The notes: generated by a model not told the origin, from the sequence alone. A stretch of 64,000 nucleotides of DNA from CAIKMD01 sp963729935 (GCA_963729935.1 CAVSPW010000005.1:930001-994000); one strand, 5' to 3'; shown: positions 25,334 through 34,742, numbered from the stretch's first letter. Numbers and translations are program-made.

Positions 25334-26617
25334 ATGTCGGAAGGCACATCACCCTCTTATCGCTGGCTTCAGCTCATCGCCGGCATCATCTGCATGATCC
25401 TGATCGCCAATCTCCAATATGGCTGGACCCTGTTCGTCCAGCCGATGGCGCAGGCGCATGGCTGGACGGTCGCGGGCATCCAAGTGGCGTTCAGTATTTT
25501 CATCGCACTGGAGACCTGGGCAACCCCGATCGATGGCTGGATCGTCGACAGTCTTGGGCCGCGTCTCGGTCCAAAGATCATGGTCAGTGTCGGCGGCGTG
25601 CTCGTCGCGCTCGGCTGGATCGTCAATTCGATCGCGGACACGTTGCCGATGCTTTACCTGGGCGCCGCGCTCTCCGGCGTCGGAGCGGGCGGTGTTTACG
25701 CGACCTGCGTCGGCAATGCGGTCAAATGGTTCGCCGATCGGCGCGGCCTTGCGGTCGGCCTCACCGCCGCCGGTTTCGGCGCGGGCGCGGCGCTCACCGT
25801 CATCCCGATCCGCGCGATGATCGGCTCGCAAGGCTATGCGGCCACCTTTTTTTGGTTTGGACTGGTGCAAGGCGTGATCATCTTCCTCGCCGCCTGGATG
25901 CTGCGCGCGCCGCTGCAGGGCGAGGCCCGTGCCGCGGTGAACACGGCGCGCGTGCGGCAGACGGCGCGTGATTTCGCGCCCTGGGAGGTGCTCGGCACCC
26001 CCACTTTCTGGCTGCTTTACGTGATGTTCGTCCTCGTCTCGGCCAGCGGCCTCATGGCGACCGCGCAGCTCGCGGTGATCGCCAAAAGCTATGGCATTTC
26101 CGACACGATTCTCTTCCTCGGCGGCACGACCTTGACCGTGGCGCTCATCTTCGACAACGTCATGAACGGCGCGGCGCGGCCTTTCTTCGGGTGGGTCTCG
26201 GACGTAATCGGCCGTGAATACACCATGGCCCTCGCCTTCGGCCTCGGCGGCATCGCCTATTGGCTCCTGGGCGCGCTTGGCACCAATCCGTGGGCGTTCG
26301 TGATCTTCGCCGGGCTGATCTTCTTCACTTGGGGCGAGATCTTCAGCCTGTTCCCGTCGACCTGCACCGACACCTTCGGTTCGAAATACGCGACGGTCAA
26401 CGCAAGCCTCCTCTATACGGCGAAAGGAACCTCGGCCTTCCTCGTGCCGCTTGCCAATGTCCTGAAGAACATGACGGGCAGCTGGCACACCGTGTTCGTG
26501 GTAACGGCCATCGCCAATTTCGTTGTCGTCGCGCTCGCGCTGTTCGCTCTCAAGCCTTTGCGGGCGGCGCAGCTAAGCGGCGCAGCGAATTCAATCCAAA
26601 TGCACGCTGCGGAGTAG
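25334..26617 (+). CDS. oxlT: MFS transporter, oxalate/formate antiporter type (OxlT)
   Basis: The 427-residue protein has 12 hydrophobic segments and the oxalate/formate antiporter branch signatures: LANLQYGWTLFVQPM-like TM1, GWIVDSLGPRLGPK between TM2 and TM3, GVGAGGVYATCVGNAVKWFADRRGLAVG, and SLFPSTCTDTFGSKYATVNASLLYTAKG in the C-half. OxlT exchanges external oxalate for internal formate. The start at 25334 follows AAGGGA. Assignment to oxalate is supported by the convergent operon of oxc, frc and formate dehydrogenase. The same family also carries other carboxylates, so substrate is inferred from context. Confidence 0.85.
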   Translation: MSEGTSPSYRWLQLIAGIICMILIANLQYGWTLFVQPMAQAHGWTVAGIQVAFSIFIALETWATPIDGWIVDSLGPRLGPKIMVSVGGVLVALGWIVNSIADTLPMLYLGAALSGVGAGGVYATCVGNAVKWFADRRGLAVGLTAAGFGAGAALTVIPIRAMIGSQGYAATFFWFGLVQGVIIFLAAWMLRAPLQGEARAAVNTARVRQTARDFAPWEVLGTPTFWLLYVMFVLVSASGLMATAQLAVIAKSYGISDTILFLGGTTLTVALIFDNVMNGAARPFFGWVSDVIGREYTMALAFGLGGIAYWLLGALGTNPWAFVIFAGLIFFTWGEIFSLFPSTCTDTFGSKYATVNASLLYTAKGTSAFLVPLANVLKNMTGSWHTVFVVTAIANFVVVALALFALKPLRAAQLSGAANSIQMHAAE

Positions 26618-26642
26618 CGTCGGCTCGTCTTCACAGGAAGAC

Positions 26643-26674
26643 CGGGCGGGGCCGCGGCTCCGCCCGATTCTTTT
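26643..26674 (+). terminator. Rho-independent terminator after oxlT
   Basis: A 10-base-pair GC-rich stem (CGGGCGGGGC / GCTCCGCCCG, one G-U pair) with a CGCG loop at 43-66 of the 26,600 block is followed by ATTCTTTT. It sits 26 bases after the oxlT stop, before the convergent formate dehydrogenase gene. Confidence 0.65.
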
Positions 26675-26710
26675 CACGATTTTCAGCCGTCGACATTCAG
26701 ACGAGTTGCG

Positions 26711-29497
26711 TCACGGCGTGGCATCGGCCGTCACTTTTTCCACCCGCGCGGCGCAGAATTTGAATTCGGGGATCTTGCCGAAAGGATCGAGCTGCGGGTT
26801 GGTGAGGATGTTCGCCGCCGCCTCGGCATAACAGAACGGAATAAACACCATCCCCGGCGGCACTGCGCCGTCGGCCCGCGCTTTCAATTCGATCGCGCCG
26901 CGGCGGGTCACGACCCGGACCGGATCGCCCGGCCGCATATCGAGCCGCCGCAAATCGGCCGGCGCAAGGCTGGCGACGGCTTCCGGCTCGAGCTCGTCGA
27001 GGATGCTCGTGCGGCGCGTCATCGCGCCCGTATGCCAATGCTCGAGCTGTCGCCCGGTCGTGAGCACCATGGGGTAAGGCGCGTCGGGCTCCTCGGCCGG
27101 CGGCACGAGGCCCACCGGCACGAGCTTGCCGCGGCCGCTTTTGGTCGGGAACCCATCGCCAAAGACGATATCGTTGCCGGGCTTGTCCGGCGCGGCGCAA
27201 GGATAGGTGACCGAGCTTTCGCGCTCCAAACGTTCCCAGGTGATGTTGTCGAGTGAGGGCATGCCGCGCTTCATCTCGGCGAAGACGTCGGCCGGGCCGG
27301 CATAATTCCAGTTGAGACTGATGCGCCTTGCGATCTCCTGAATGATCCAAAGATCCTGGCGCGTCTCGCCGGGCAGCGGCAGCGCGATCCGGCCGAGCTG
27401 CACCTGCCGGTTCGTGTTGGTCACGGTGCCGCTCTTTTCGGGCCAGGCCGAGGCCGGAAGGATCACATCGGCATAGCGCGCGGTCTCGGTGAGGAAGAGA
27501 TCTTGCACGACGAGGTGATCGAGCTTTGCCAAGGCCTCGCGCGCGTGCTGCGCATCCGGATCCGACATCGCCGGGTTCTCGCCCATGATGTACATGCCGT
27601 GGATCTTGTCTTCGTGGATCGCGGTCATGATCTCGACCACGGTGAGGCCGCGCTTCAGATCGGCGGCCGCCCCCCAGAGCTCCTCGTAGATCCGGCGCAT
27701 CTCCACATCTTCGACCTTGCGATAGTCGGGGTAGAACATCGGGATGAGGCCTGCATCCGAGGCGCCCTGGACGTTGTTCTGCCCGCGCAAGGGATGAAGT
27801 CCGGTGCCCGGCCTTCCGACCTGGCCCGTCACCAGCGCCAGCGCGATGAGGCAGCGCGCATTGTCGGTGCCGTGCACGCTTTGCGAGATGCCCATGCCCC
27901 AGAAGATGATCGCGCTTTCGGCGCGCGCATATTTGCGCGCCACGGTCTTCAAAGTCTCGGCGTCGATGCCGCAAATCGCGGCCATCGCTTCGGGCGTGCG
28001 ATCCTTCACGCTTTCCTTGAGCGCCTCGAAATCCTCGGTATGCGCCTGGACGTATTGCTTGTCGTGGAGATCCTCGAAAATGATCGTGTGCAGCATCGCG
28101 GTGAGCATCGCGACGTCGCGGCCCGGCTTGAATTGCAGCATGTGAGTCGCGTGCCGCTTCAGGGCCTGGCCGCGGGGGTCCATCACGACGAGGGTCGCGC
28201 CGCGTTTTGCCGCCTGCTTGAAATAGGTCGCCGCGACCGGATGATTTTCGGTCGGGTTGGCGCCGATGACGATGATGAGCTCCGCGTCCATGGCGGCATT
28301 GAAGGGCGCCGTCACCGCGGCCGAGCCGATACCCTCCATCAGCGCCGCCACCGAGGAAGCATGGCAAAGCCGGGTGCAATGATCGACATTGTTGGTGCCA
28401 AAGCCGCTGCGCACCAACTTTTGAAAAAGATAGGCTTCTTCGTTGGAGCCCTTGGCCGAGCCGAAGCCGGCGAGCGCATTGCCGCCTTTCGCGTCGCGGA
28501 TGCGCTTCAAGCCGGAAGCCGCGACATCGAGCGCCTCGTCCCAGCTCGCCTTGCGGAAATGCGTCCACGGATTGGCGGGATCGATCTCGTCTTCGGCGCG
28601 CTTGGGCACGCCTTCCTTGCGGATCAACGGGACCGTGAGCCGGTCGGGATGCGCGATGTAATCGAAGCCGAAACGACCCTTCACGCACAGCCGGCGCTCG
28701 TTCGACGGCCCGCCACGGCCCTTCACCGCGACGATGGCGTCGCCCCGGATGCCATAGGTGAGCTGGCAGCCGACGCCGCAATAGGGGCAGACGCTGTCGA
28801 CCTCGCGGTCGGGCTTCGGCATCGCCGCACCTTGCGCGTCGACCATGCTCGCCGGCAACAGCGCGCCGGTGGGACAAGCCTGAACGCATTCCCCGCAGGC
28901 AACACAAGTGCTCGCCCCCATGGGGTCGTCGAAATCGAACACGATCTTGGCGCCGTGGCCACGCATGGCCATGCCGATGACATCGTTGACCTGCACCTCG
29001 CGGCAAGCGCGGACGCAAAGATTGCATTGGATGCAGGCGTCGAGATTGACCGCCATCGCCGGATGCGAAAGGTCGGGAAGCGGTTGAGCGCGCGCCGGGA
29101 ACCGGCTCGCCGTCACGCCGGCGCGCGCCGCGTTTTTCCAGAATTCGGAATCGGGGTCATGCGCCGTCTCACGCTTGGGCTGATCGGCGACGAGCAGCTC
29201 AAAGACGAGCTTGCGGTTGGACACCGCCCGCTCCGATTTCGTCTGGACCTTCATGCCTTCCGTCGGCTGTCGGATGCAGGAGGCGGCGAGCACGCGCTCG
29301 CCTTCGATCTCGACCATGCAGGACCTGCAATTGCCGTCGGGCCGGTAACCCGGCGCCGGCGAGAAGCAGAGATGCGGCAGGTTGGTCTTGTAGCGCCGCG
29401 CCGCCCGCCAGATAGTCTCGCCGGGCATGGCCTCGACCTCGACGCCGTCGAGCAGGAATTTGACCGCCTGGGGCGCCACCCCGGATCCATCGCTCAT
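26711..29497 (-). CDS. NAD-linked formate dehydrogenase alpha subunit (Mo/W-bis-MGD)
   Basis: The 928-residue catalytic subunit oxidises formate to CO2. From the N-terminus it has a [2Fe-2S] domain (HLCFSPAPGYRPDGNCRSCM), two [4Fe-4S] ferredoxin motifs (CIQCNLCVRAC, CVACGECVQACPTGA), the CPYCGVGC cluster of the molybdopterin domain, and the catalytic NVDHCTRLCHASS segment with cysteine, not selenocysteine. C-terminal GRQLEHWHTGAMTRR is the cofactor-binding end. Layout matches the tungsten/molybdenum FDH1 type of methylotrophs. The start at 29497 overlaps the beta-subunit stop (ATGA). No fdhD or cofactor genes are nearby. Confidence 0.93.
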   Translation of the reverse strand: MSDGSGVAPQAVKFLLDGVEVEAMPGETIWRAARRYKTNLPHLCFSPAPGYRPDGNCRSCMVEIEGERVLAASCIRQPTEGMKVQTKSERAVSNRKLVFELLVADQPKRETAHDPDSEFWKNAARAGVTASRFPARAQPLPDLSHPAMAVNLDACIQCNLCVRACREVQVNDVIGMAMRGHGAKIVFDFDDPMGASTCVACGECVQACPTGALLPASMVDAQGAAMPKPDREVDSVCPYCGVGCQLTYGIRGDAIVAVKGRGGPSNERRLCVKGRFGFDYIAHPDRLTVPLIRKEGVPKRAEDEIDPANPWTHFRKASWDEALDVAASGLKRIRDAKGGNALAGFGSAKGSNEEAYLFQKLVRSGFGTNNVDHCTRLCHASSVAALMEGIGSAAVTAPFNAAMDAELIIVIGANPTENHPVAATYFKQAAKRGATLVVMDPRGQALKRHATHMLQFKPGRDVAMLTAMLHTIIFEDLHDKQYVQAHTEDFEALKESVKDRTPEAMAAICGIDAETLKTVARKYARAESAIIFWGMGISQSVHGTDNARCLIALALVTGQVGRPGTGLHPLRGQNNVQGASDAGLIPMFYPDYRKVEDVEMRRIYEELWGAAADLKRGLTVVEIMTAIHEDKIHGMYIMGENPAMSDPDAQHAREALAKLDHLVVQDLFLTETARYADVILPASAWPEKSGTVTNTNRQVQLGRIALPLPGETRQDLWIIQEIARRISLNWNYAGPADVFAEMKRGMPSLDNITWERLERESSVTYPCAAPDKPGNDIVFGDGFPTKSGRGKLVPVGLVPPAEEPDAPYPMVLTTGRQLEHWHTGAMTRRTSILDELEPEAVASLAPADLRRLDMRPGDPVRVVTRRGAIELKARADGAVPPGMVFIPFCYAEAAANILTNPQLDPFGKIPEFKFCAARVEKVTADATP

Positions 29498-31197
29498 GAC
29501 ACATCCCTCGCGAAGTGCTTCAGCACCATCTTGACCGGATTCATCGCCGCCTGGCCGAGGCCGCAAATCGACGAATCGGTCATGACGCGCGTCAATTCAT
29601 CGAGCAGCGCCCCGTCCCATTTCGGCGACGACAGCAGATGCACGGCCTTTTCGGTGCCGACGCGGCACGGCGTGCATTGGCCGCAGCTTTCATCCTCGAA
29701 AAATTTCAGAAGATTGAGCGCCACGGCGCGCATGTCATCCTGATCCGACAACACGACCACGGCAGCCGAGCCGATGAGGCAGCCATATGGCTCAAGCGTG
29801 CCGAAATCCAAGGGCAGATCGGCCATCGTCGCCGGCAGGATGCCCCCCGAAGCGCCGCCCGGCAGATAGGCCTTGAATTGATGGCCGTCGAGCATGCCCC
29901 CGCAATATTCATCGATCAATTCGCGCACGGTGATGCCGGCGGGCGCCAGCTTGACGCCGGGAGACTTCACCCGGCCCGAGACCGAGAAGCTGCGCGGCCC
30001 CTTTCGGCCGCGTCGCCCTTGATTGAGGAACCAGTCGGCGCCGCGCTCGACCACGTCGCGCACCCAGTAGAGCGTCTCGACATTGTTGATGAGCGTCGGC
30101 CGGCCAAAAAGCCCCACTTGCGACGGATAGGGCGGCTTGTGGCGGGGCAAGCCGCGCTTGCCTTCGATGCTTTCGAGCATCGCCGATTCCTCACCGCAGA
30201 TATAGGCGCCGGCGCCGCGGCGGAGATCTATCCGAGTGTGGCGCGCAAGACCGGCTTTCTCGAGCGCGGCGATCTCGGCTTCGAGGATGAGGCGGATCTG
30301 CGGATATTCATCGCGTAGATAGATGTAGATCTCGGGCGCTTCGACCGCCCAGGCGCCGATCAGCATCCCTTCCAGAAAGCGATGCGGATCGGTTTCGAGG
30401 TAATGGCGGTCCTTGAAAGTACCGGGCTCTCCTTCATCGGCGTTGACCGCCATGAGGCGCGGTTTCGGCTCGGCCAGCACCGCGCGCCATTTGCGGCCGG
30501 TCGGAAACCCCGCTCCACCGAGACCGCGCAGCTGTGCGCTCTCGAGCGCCTTCAGGATGTCGTCGACCGGCGTCTTTCGCGCCACACAGGATTCGAGCAG
30601 CTTATAGCCGCCGGATTGGCGATAGGCGTCGAGCTTCGGATAGACCGGCACGACCGGATGCGTATCCTTTTTCGCGACGGCCGCCGCAACCCTCTCGACC
30701 GTCGCATGCTCATGCAGCGCGTGGCCCAAGGCCACCGCCGGCGCGTTATGGCAAGCGCCCATGCAGGGCGCGCGCGTCACGCGAACGCCCGCGCCGAGCT
30801 TTGCCGGAAGCTCCGCGAGCAAGCGCTCGCCGCCGAACAGCGCGCAGCTCAGACTATCGCAGACCCGCACCGTCAAGGCCGGCGGCGGCGCCTCGCCGTC
30901 CATCACGATATCGAAATGCGCGTAGAACGAGGCAACCTCGTAGACCTCGACCAGCGCGAGCTTCATTTCCTGGGCGAGAGCCGCGAGATGCCGCGCCTGG
31001 AGGCAGGAATACCGGTCTTGAATGAGATGGAGAAACTCGATCAGCAGATCGCGCCGGCGCGGCTGGTCGCCCAAAAGCGCCTGGATCTCAGCAAGCGCCG
31101 GCGGCTCGACCTGTCGGCCGCGCGGCAAGTCCCGCCCGCGGCGCCTGCCGGACCCGGGGTGAATGTGGCGCGCCGGCTCTTGTCGCGCCGCGGCCAC
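29494..31197 (-). CDS. Formate dehydrogenase beta subunit, fused NuoE-NuoF-like
   Basis: The 567-residue protein joins a NuoE-like [2Fe-2S] thioredoxin domain (about residues 30-165; VCDSLSCALFGG, RAPCMGACHNAP) to a NuoF-like diaphorase with FMN/NADH binding (RGLGGAGFPTGRKW, NADEGEPGTFKDR, GAGAYICGEESAM) and a [4Fe-4S] site (ESCGQCTPCRVG). It passes electrons from the alpha subunit to NAD. The single fused beta chain, rather than separate FdsG and FdsB, is the FDH1 arrangement. The GTG at 31197 lies two bases after the sucD stop; the Arg-rich first 30 residues are uncertain. Confidence 0.91.
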   Translation of the reverse strand: MAAARQEPARHIHPGSGRRRGRDLPRGRQVEPPALAEIQALLGDQPRRRDLLIEFLHLIQDRYSCLQARHLAALAQEMKLALVEVYEVASFYAHFDIVMDGEAPPPALTVRVCDSLSCALFGGERLLAELPAKLGAGVRVTRAPCMGACHNAPAVALGHALHEHATVERVAAAVAKKDTHPVVPVYPKLDAYRQSGGYKLLESCVARKTPVDDILKALESAQLRGLGGAGFPTGRKWRAVLAEPKPRLMAVNADEGEPGTFKDRHYLETDPHRFLEGMLIGAWAVEAPEIYIYLRDEYPQIRLILEAEIAALEKAGLARHTRIDLRRGAGAYICGEESAMLESIEGKRGLPRHKPPYPSQVGLFGRPTLINNVETLYWVRDVVERGADWFLNQGRRGRKGPRSFSVSGRVKSPGVKLAPAGITVRELIDEYCGGMLDGHQFKAYLPGGASGGILPATMADLPLDFGTLEPYGCLIGSAAVVVLSDQDDMRAVALNLLKFFEDESCGQCTPCRVGTEKAVHLLSSPKWDGALLDELTRVMTDSSICGLGQAAMNPVKMVLKHFARDVS

Positions 31198-31199
31198 GA

Positions 31200-32075
31200 T
31201 TAACTCTTCAATCGTTGCAGCATGGTTGACCCCAGCGCCGCCGGCGATTCGGCGACGGTAATGCCAGCGCCTTTCATCGCCTCTTTCTTGGTCGCCGCCG
31301 TGCCAGTCCCGCCCGAGATGATGGCGCCGGCATGACCCATGCGGCGGCCAGGCGGCGCGGTCGCGCCGGCGATGAATCCGACCATCGGCTTCTTGACCTT
31401 GTTGCGCTTGACGAAATCGGACGCTTCTTCTTCGGCCGAGCCGCCGATCTCGCCGATCATGATGATGGCGTGAGTCTCGGGATCGGCCAAAAACATCTCG
31501 AGACAGTCGATGAAATTCGTGCCGTTGACGGGGTCGCCGCCAATGCCGACGCAGCTCGACTGGCCGAGCCCCGCGGCGGTCGTTTGCGCGACCGCCTCAT
31601 AGGTCAGCGTCCCCGAGCGCGACACGATCCCGACATGGCCCTTCTTGTGGATGTGCCCCGGCATGATGCCGATTTTGCATTCGCCCGGCGTGATGACGCC
31701 CGGACAATTGGGGCCGATGAGGCGGCTCTTCGACCCGGTCAAAGCGCGCTTGACCGCCACCATATCGAGCACGGGGATGCCCTCGGTGATGCACACCACC
31801 AGCGGCAGCTCGGCATCGATCGCCTCGAGGATCGCATCGGCGGCAAAAGGCGGCGGGACATAGATCACGCTGGCATTGGCGCCGGTCGCCTTGACCGCAT
31901 CGGCGACGGTGTCGAAGACCGGCAGGTCGAGATGCTTGCTGCCGCCTTTGCCCGGCGTGACGCCGCCCATCATCTTGGTGCCGTAGGCGATGGCCTGCTC
32001 GGAATGGAAAGTGCCCTGCGCGCCGGTGAAGCCTTGGCAGATGACTTTCGTGTCGCGATTGACGAGAACAGACAT
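31200..32075 (-). CDS. sucD: Succinate-CoA ligase alpha subunit (SucD-like)
   Basis: The 291-residue subunit carries the Rossmann CoA-binding start TKVICQGFTGAQGTFHSEQAIAYG, VIYVPPPFAADAI, SKSRLIGPNCPGVITPGECKIGIMPG, and the phosphohistidine region GRRMGHAGAIISGG. These follow succinyl-CoA synthetase rather than malate-CoA ligase MtkB. It forms succinyl-CoA from succinate, CoA and NTP together with SucC, whose stop abuts its start. Unlike usual sucCD it is not beside sucAB or mdh but lies inside the oxalate/formate operon. Confidence 0.9.
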   Translation of the reverse strand: MSVLVNRDTKVICQGFTGAQGTFHSEQAIAYGTKMMGGVTPGKGGSKHLDLPVFDTVADAVKATGANASVIYVPPPFAADAILEAIDAELPLVVCITEGIPVLDMVAVKRALTGSKSRLIGPNCPGVITPGECKIGIMPGHIHKKGHVGIVSRSGTLTYEAVAQTTAAGLGQSSCVGIGGDPVNGTNFIDCLEMFLADPETHAIIMIGEIGGSAEEEASDFVKRNKVKKPMVGFIAGATAPPGRRMGHAGAIISGGTGTAATKKEAMKGAGITVAESPAALGSTMLQRLKS

Positions 32076-33271
32076 CAGGCCGCCTCCTTCACCGCTTTGG
32101 TGATCTTCTGGGCGGCATCGGCCAGATCGTCGGCCGAGAGGATCGGCAGCCCCGAATCCGCGAGGATCTTCTTGCCGAGCTTCACATTGGTGCCTTCGAG
32201 CCGCACCACCAGCGGGACTTGGAGGCTGACCTCGCGCGCCGCGGCGACGATGCCTTCGGCGATCACGTCGCAGCGCATGATGCCGCCGAAGATGTTCACG
32301 AGAATCCCTTCGACATGCGGGTCCGACAGGATGAGCTTGAAGGCGGCGGTCACGCGTTCCTTGGTCGCGCCGCCGCCGACATCGAGGAAGTTCGCCGGGC
32401 TGCTTCCATAGAGCTTGATGATGTCCATCGTCGCCATCGCGAGGCCGGCGCCGTTCACCATGCAGCCGATATTGCCGTCGAGCTTCACGTAGTTGAGCTG
32501 GTGCTTGGCCGCTTCGAGCTCGGTCGGGTCTTCCTCGGCTTCATCGCGCATCTCTTCGATATCGGCATGGCGGAAGAGCGCGTTGTCGTCGAAATTCATC
32601 TTGGCGTCGAGCGCGATGATATCGCCGGCGCCGGTCACGACCAGCGGGTTGATCTCGACGATCGAGGCATCGAGCCGCGTGAAGGCCTGGTACATGGCAA
32701 GAATGAATTTGGTCGCGGCGCCGACCTGCTTGCCTTGAAGTCCAAGGCCGAAGGCAAGCTTGCGCGCGTGAAAACCCTGCAATCCCGTCGCCGGATCGAT
32801 CGCGACGCGGATGATCTTCTCGGGGGTCTTCGCGGCGACTTCTTCGATCTCCATGCCGCCCTCGGTCGACGCCATGACCGTGACGCGCGAACTGCGGCGG
32901 TCGATCAGCATGCCGAGATAGAGTTCGCGCTGGATGTCGCAGCCTTCCTCGACATAGATCCGCTTGACCTCGCGGCCCTTGGGGCCGGTCTGTTTGGTGA
33001 CGAGCACATGGCCGAGCATCTCGGCGGCGGCCTTGCCCGCCTCTTCCGGCGATTTCACGACGCGCACGCCGCCCTTGCCGGAAGGATTGTCCTGAAAACG
33101 CCCGGCGCCCCGACCGCCCGCATGGATCTGCGCCTTGACCACATAGGCCGGACCCGCGAGGCCCTGCGCCGCTTTCTCGGCCTCCTGCGGCGTATAAGCG
33201 ACCGCGCCCTTGGGCACGGCCACACCGAATTTCTGCAGCAGCGTCTTCGCTTGGTATTCGTGAATGTTCAT
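32075..33271 (-). CDS. sucC: Succinate-CoA ligase beta subunit (SucC-like)
   Basis: The 398-residue subunit has the ATP-grasp domain (MNIHEYQAKTLLQKFGVAVPKGAVAYT; KAQIHAGGRGAGRF) and the C-terminal ligase domain (GAGLAMATMDIIKLYG, NFLDVGGGA, VNIFGGIMRCDVIAEGI). Catalytic features are intact. It shares one base with sucD. Placement between frc and formate dehydrogenase suggests that it supplies or recovers CoA thioesters for oxalate breakdown, or is simply a relocated TCA copy; the sequence alone does not tell. Malate-CoA ligase MtkA was considered and is less similar. Confidence 0.9.
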   Translation of the reverse strand: MNIHEYQAKTLLQKFGVAVPKGAVAYTPQEAEKAAQGLAGPAYVVKAQIHAGGRGAGRFQDNPSGKGGVRVVKSPEEAGKAAAEMLGHVLVTKQTGPKGREVKRIYVEEGCDIQRELYLGMLIDRRSSRVTVMASTEGGMEIEEVAAKTPEKIIRVAIDPATGLQGFHARKLAFGLGLQGKQVGAATKFILAMYQAFTRLDASIVEINPLVVTGAGDIIALDAKMNFDDNALFRHADIEEMRDEAEEDPTELEAAKHQLNYVKLDGNIGCMVNGAGLAMATMDIIKLYGSSPANFLDVGGGATKERVTAAFKLILSDPHVEGILVNIFGGIMRCDVIAEGIVAAAREVSLQVPLVVRLEGTNVKLGKKILADSGLPILSADDLADAAQKITKAVKEAA

Positions 33272-33375
33272 GATCGGGGGAAGCCCTTAATGCCATTCCG
33301 TAAAAGACGGATAGGCATAGGCCGGAAAGGCGGAGCCGTAAAGATGGCGCCGCCCTCCTGCCTATTCCGCGGGCT

Positions 33376-34653
33376 CTACTCCGCAGCCTCGGGCTTGGCA
33401 CCGCCGAGCGCACCCGAGGCCTTGATTTCGGCGACCCGCCGATCGTCGAAGCGCAGCACGTCGCGCAGGATTTCCTCGGTGTGCTCGCCCAAAAGCGGAG
33501 AGCGCGTTACTTCGGTGATGCTGTCCGAGAGCTTGATCGGGTTGCCGACGGACAGATACTTGCCGCGCTTCGGATGATCGACCTCGACCACCGTGCCGGT
33601 CGCACGCAAGCTGGGCTCTTCGGCGAGTTCCTTCATCGAGAGGATCGGGCCGCAGGGAATGTCGTATTCGTTGAGGATGTCCATGGCCTCGAACTTGTCC
33701 TTGGTCATGGTCCATTGCTCGATCGTATCGAAGATCGATTTCAAGCGCGGCAGCCGCGCTTCGGGCTTCACATAGTCGGGATGGGTGATCCATTCCTCCT
33801 TGCCGATCACTTTGCAGATCTTGTCCCAAACCGGCGCCTGGGTGATGAAATAGATATAGGCGTTGGGATCGGTCTCCCAGCCTTTGCACTTCAAAATCCA
33901 GCCCGGCTGGCCGCCGCCCGAATCATTCCCCGCGCGGGGGGTGGCGTCGCCGAAGGGAATGTTCTCGCCGTATTGGCTGTATTCCTTCAAGGGGCCATGC
34001 TTCAGCCGCTGCTGGTCGCGCAGCTTGACGCGGCAGAGATTGAGCACGCCGTCCTGCATGGCGGCGAGGACGCGCTGGCCTTTGCCGGTCATGGTGCGCT
34101 GATAGAGCGCCGTCACGATGCCGAGCGCGAGATGAAGTCCGGTGCCGCTGTCGCCGATCTGCGCGCCGGTGACGAGCGGCGGCCCGTCGCGGAAGCCCGT
34201 CGTGGAAGCGGCGCCGCCCGTGCATTGCGCCACGTTCTCGTAAACCTTGCACTCCTCATAGGGTCCCGGACCGAAACCCTTGACCGAGGCGTAGATGAGA
34301 CGCGGGTTGAGCTGTTGCAGCCGCTCCCAGGTAAAGCCCATGCGATCGAGCACGCCGGGGCCGAAATTCTCGACCAGCACGTCGCAAGCCTTGACGAGGC
34401 CCTCGAGCACTTCCTTGCCCTTGGCGTTCTTCGCGTCGAGCGTGATCGAGCGCTTGTTGTGGTTCAGCATCGTGAAATAGAGGCTGTCGGCGTTGGGAAC
34501 GTCGCGCAGCTGACCGCGCGTGATGTCGCCGACGCCGGGCCGTTCGACCTTGATCACGTCGGCGCCGAACCATGCCAGAAGCTGCGTGCAAGTCGGACCC
34601 GATTGCACATGGGTGAAATCGAGAATGCGGACGCCGTCGAGTGCTTTTCCCAT
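33376..34653 (-). CDS. frc: Formyl-CoA:oxalate CoA-transferase
   Basis: Frc moves CoA from formyl-CoA to oxalate, giving oxalyl-CoA and formate. The 424-residue class III CoA-transferase has the catalytic aspartate D168 in GAQIGDSGTGLHLALG and the glycine loop DSGGGQPGW that closes over the active site; the N-terminal LDGVRILDFTHVQSGP and PYEECKVYENVAQCTGG are Frc hallmarks. The ATG at 34653 follows a GGAGAGGAAAA ribosome site, better than an upstream ATG at 34695. It lies after oxc in the same transcript. Confidence 0.93.
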   Translation of the reverse strand: MGKALDGVRILDFTHVQSGPTCTQLLAWFGADVIKVERPGVGDITRGQLRDVPNADSLYFTMLNHNKRSITLDAKNAKGKEVLEGLVKACDVLVENFGPGVLDRMGFTWERLQQLNPRLIYASVKGFGPGPYEECKVYENVAQCTGGAASTTGFRDGPPLVTGAQIGDSGTGLHLALGIVTALYQRTMTGKGQRVLAAMQDGVLNLCRVKLRDQQRLKHGPLKEYSQYGENIPFGDATPRAGNDSGGGQPGWILKCKGWETDPNAYIYFITQAPVWDKICKVIGKEEWITHPDYVKPEARLPRLKSIFDTIEQWTMTKDKFEAMDILNEYDIPCGPILSMKELAEEPSLRATGTVVEVDHPKRGKYLSVGNPIKLSDSITEVTRSPLLGEHTEEILRDVLRFDDRRVAEIKASGALGGAKPEAAE

Positions 34654-34707
34654 TTTTCCTCTCCAGGATTTGGTCGTTGCGTTCCTTGAATTCATTCCGT
34701 CGCGGCG

Positions 34708-34726
34708 GCCGCCCTCGTCGGGCGGC
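34708..34726 (-). other. Intercistronic hairpin between oxc and frc
   Basis: GCCGCCC-5 nt-GGGCGGC forms a perfect 7-base-pair stem in the 89-base gap between oxc and frc. It has no U tract, so it may be an mRNA-stabilising or processing hairpin rather than a terminator. Confidence 0.4.
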
Positions 34727-34742
34727 GCAACCCGAAGAATTC

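Noticed and set aside
27503..29743. 746-residue open frame on the + strand
   Set aside because: It lies opposite the formate dehydrogenase alpha gene, is rich in His/Arg/Asp/Ala, and has no family sequence. Long antisense frames are expected at this GC content.
31200..33271. Malate-CoA ligase (MtkAB) for the SucCD pair
   Set aside because: Sequence stretches such as the GPNCPGVITPGECKIGIMPG region match succinyl-CoA synthetase more closely, and no serine-cycle genes are near.
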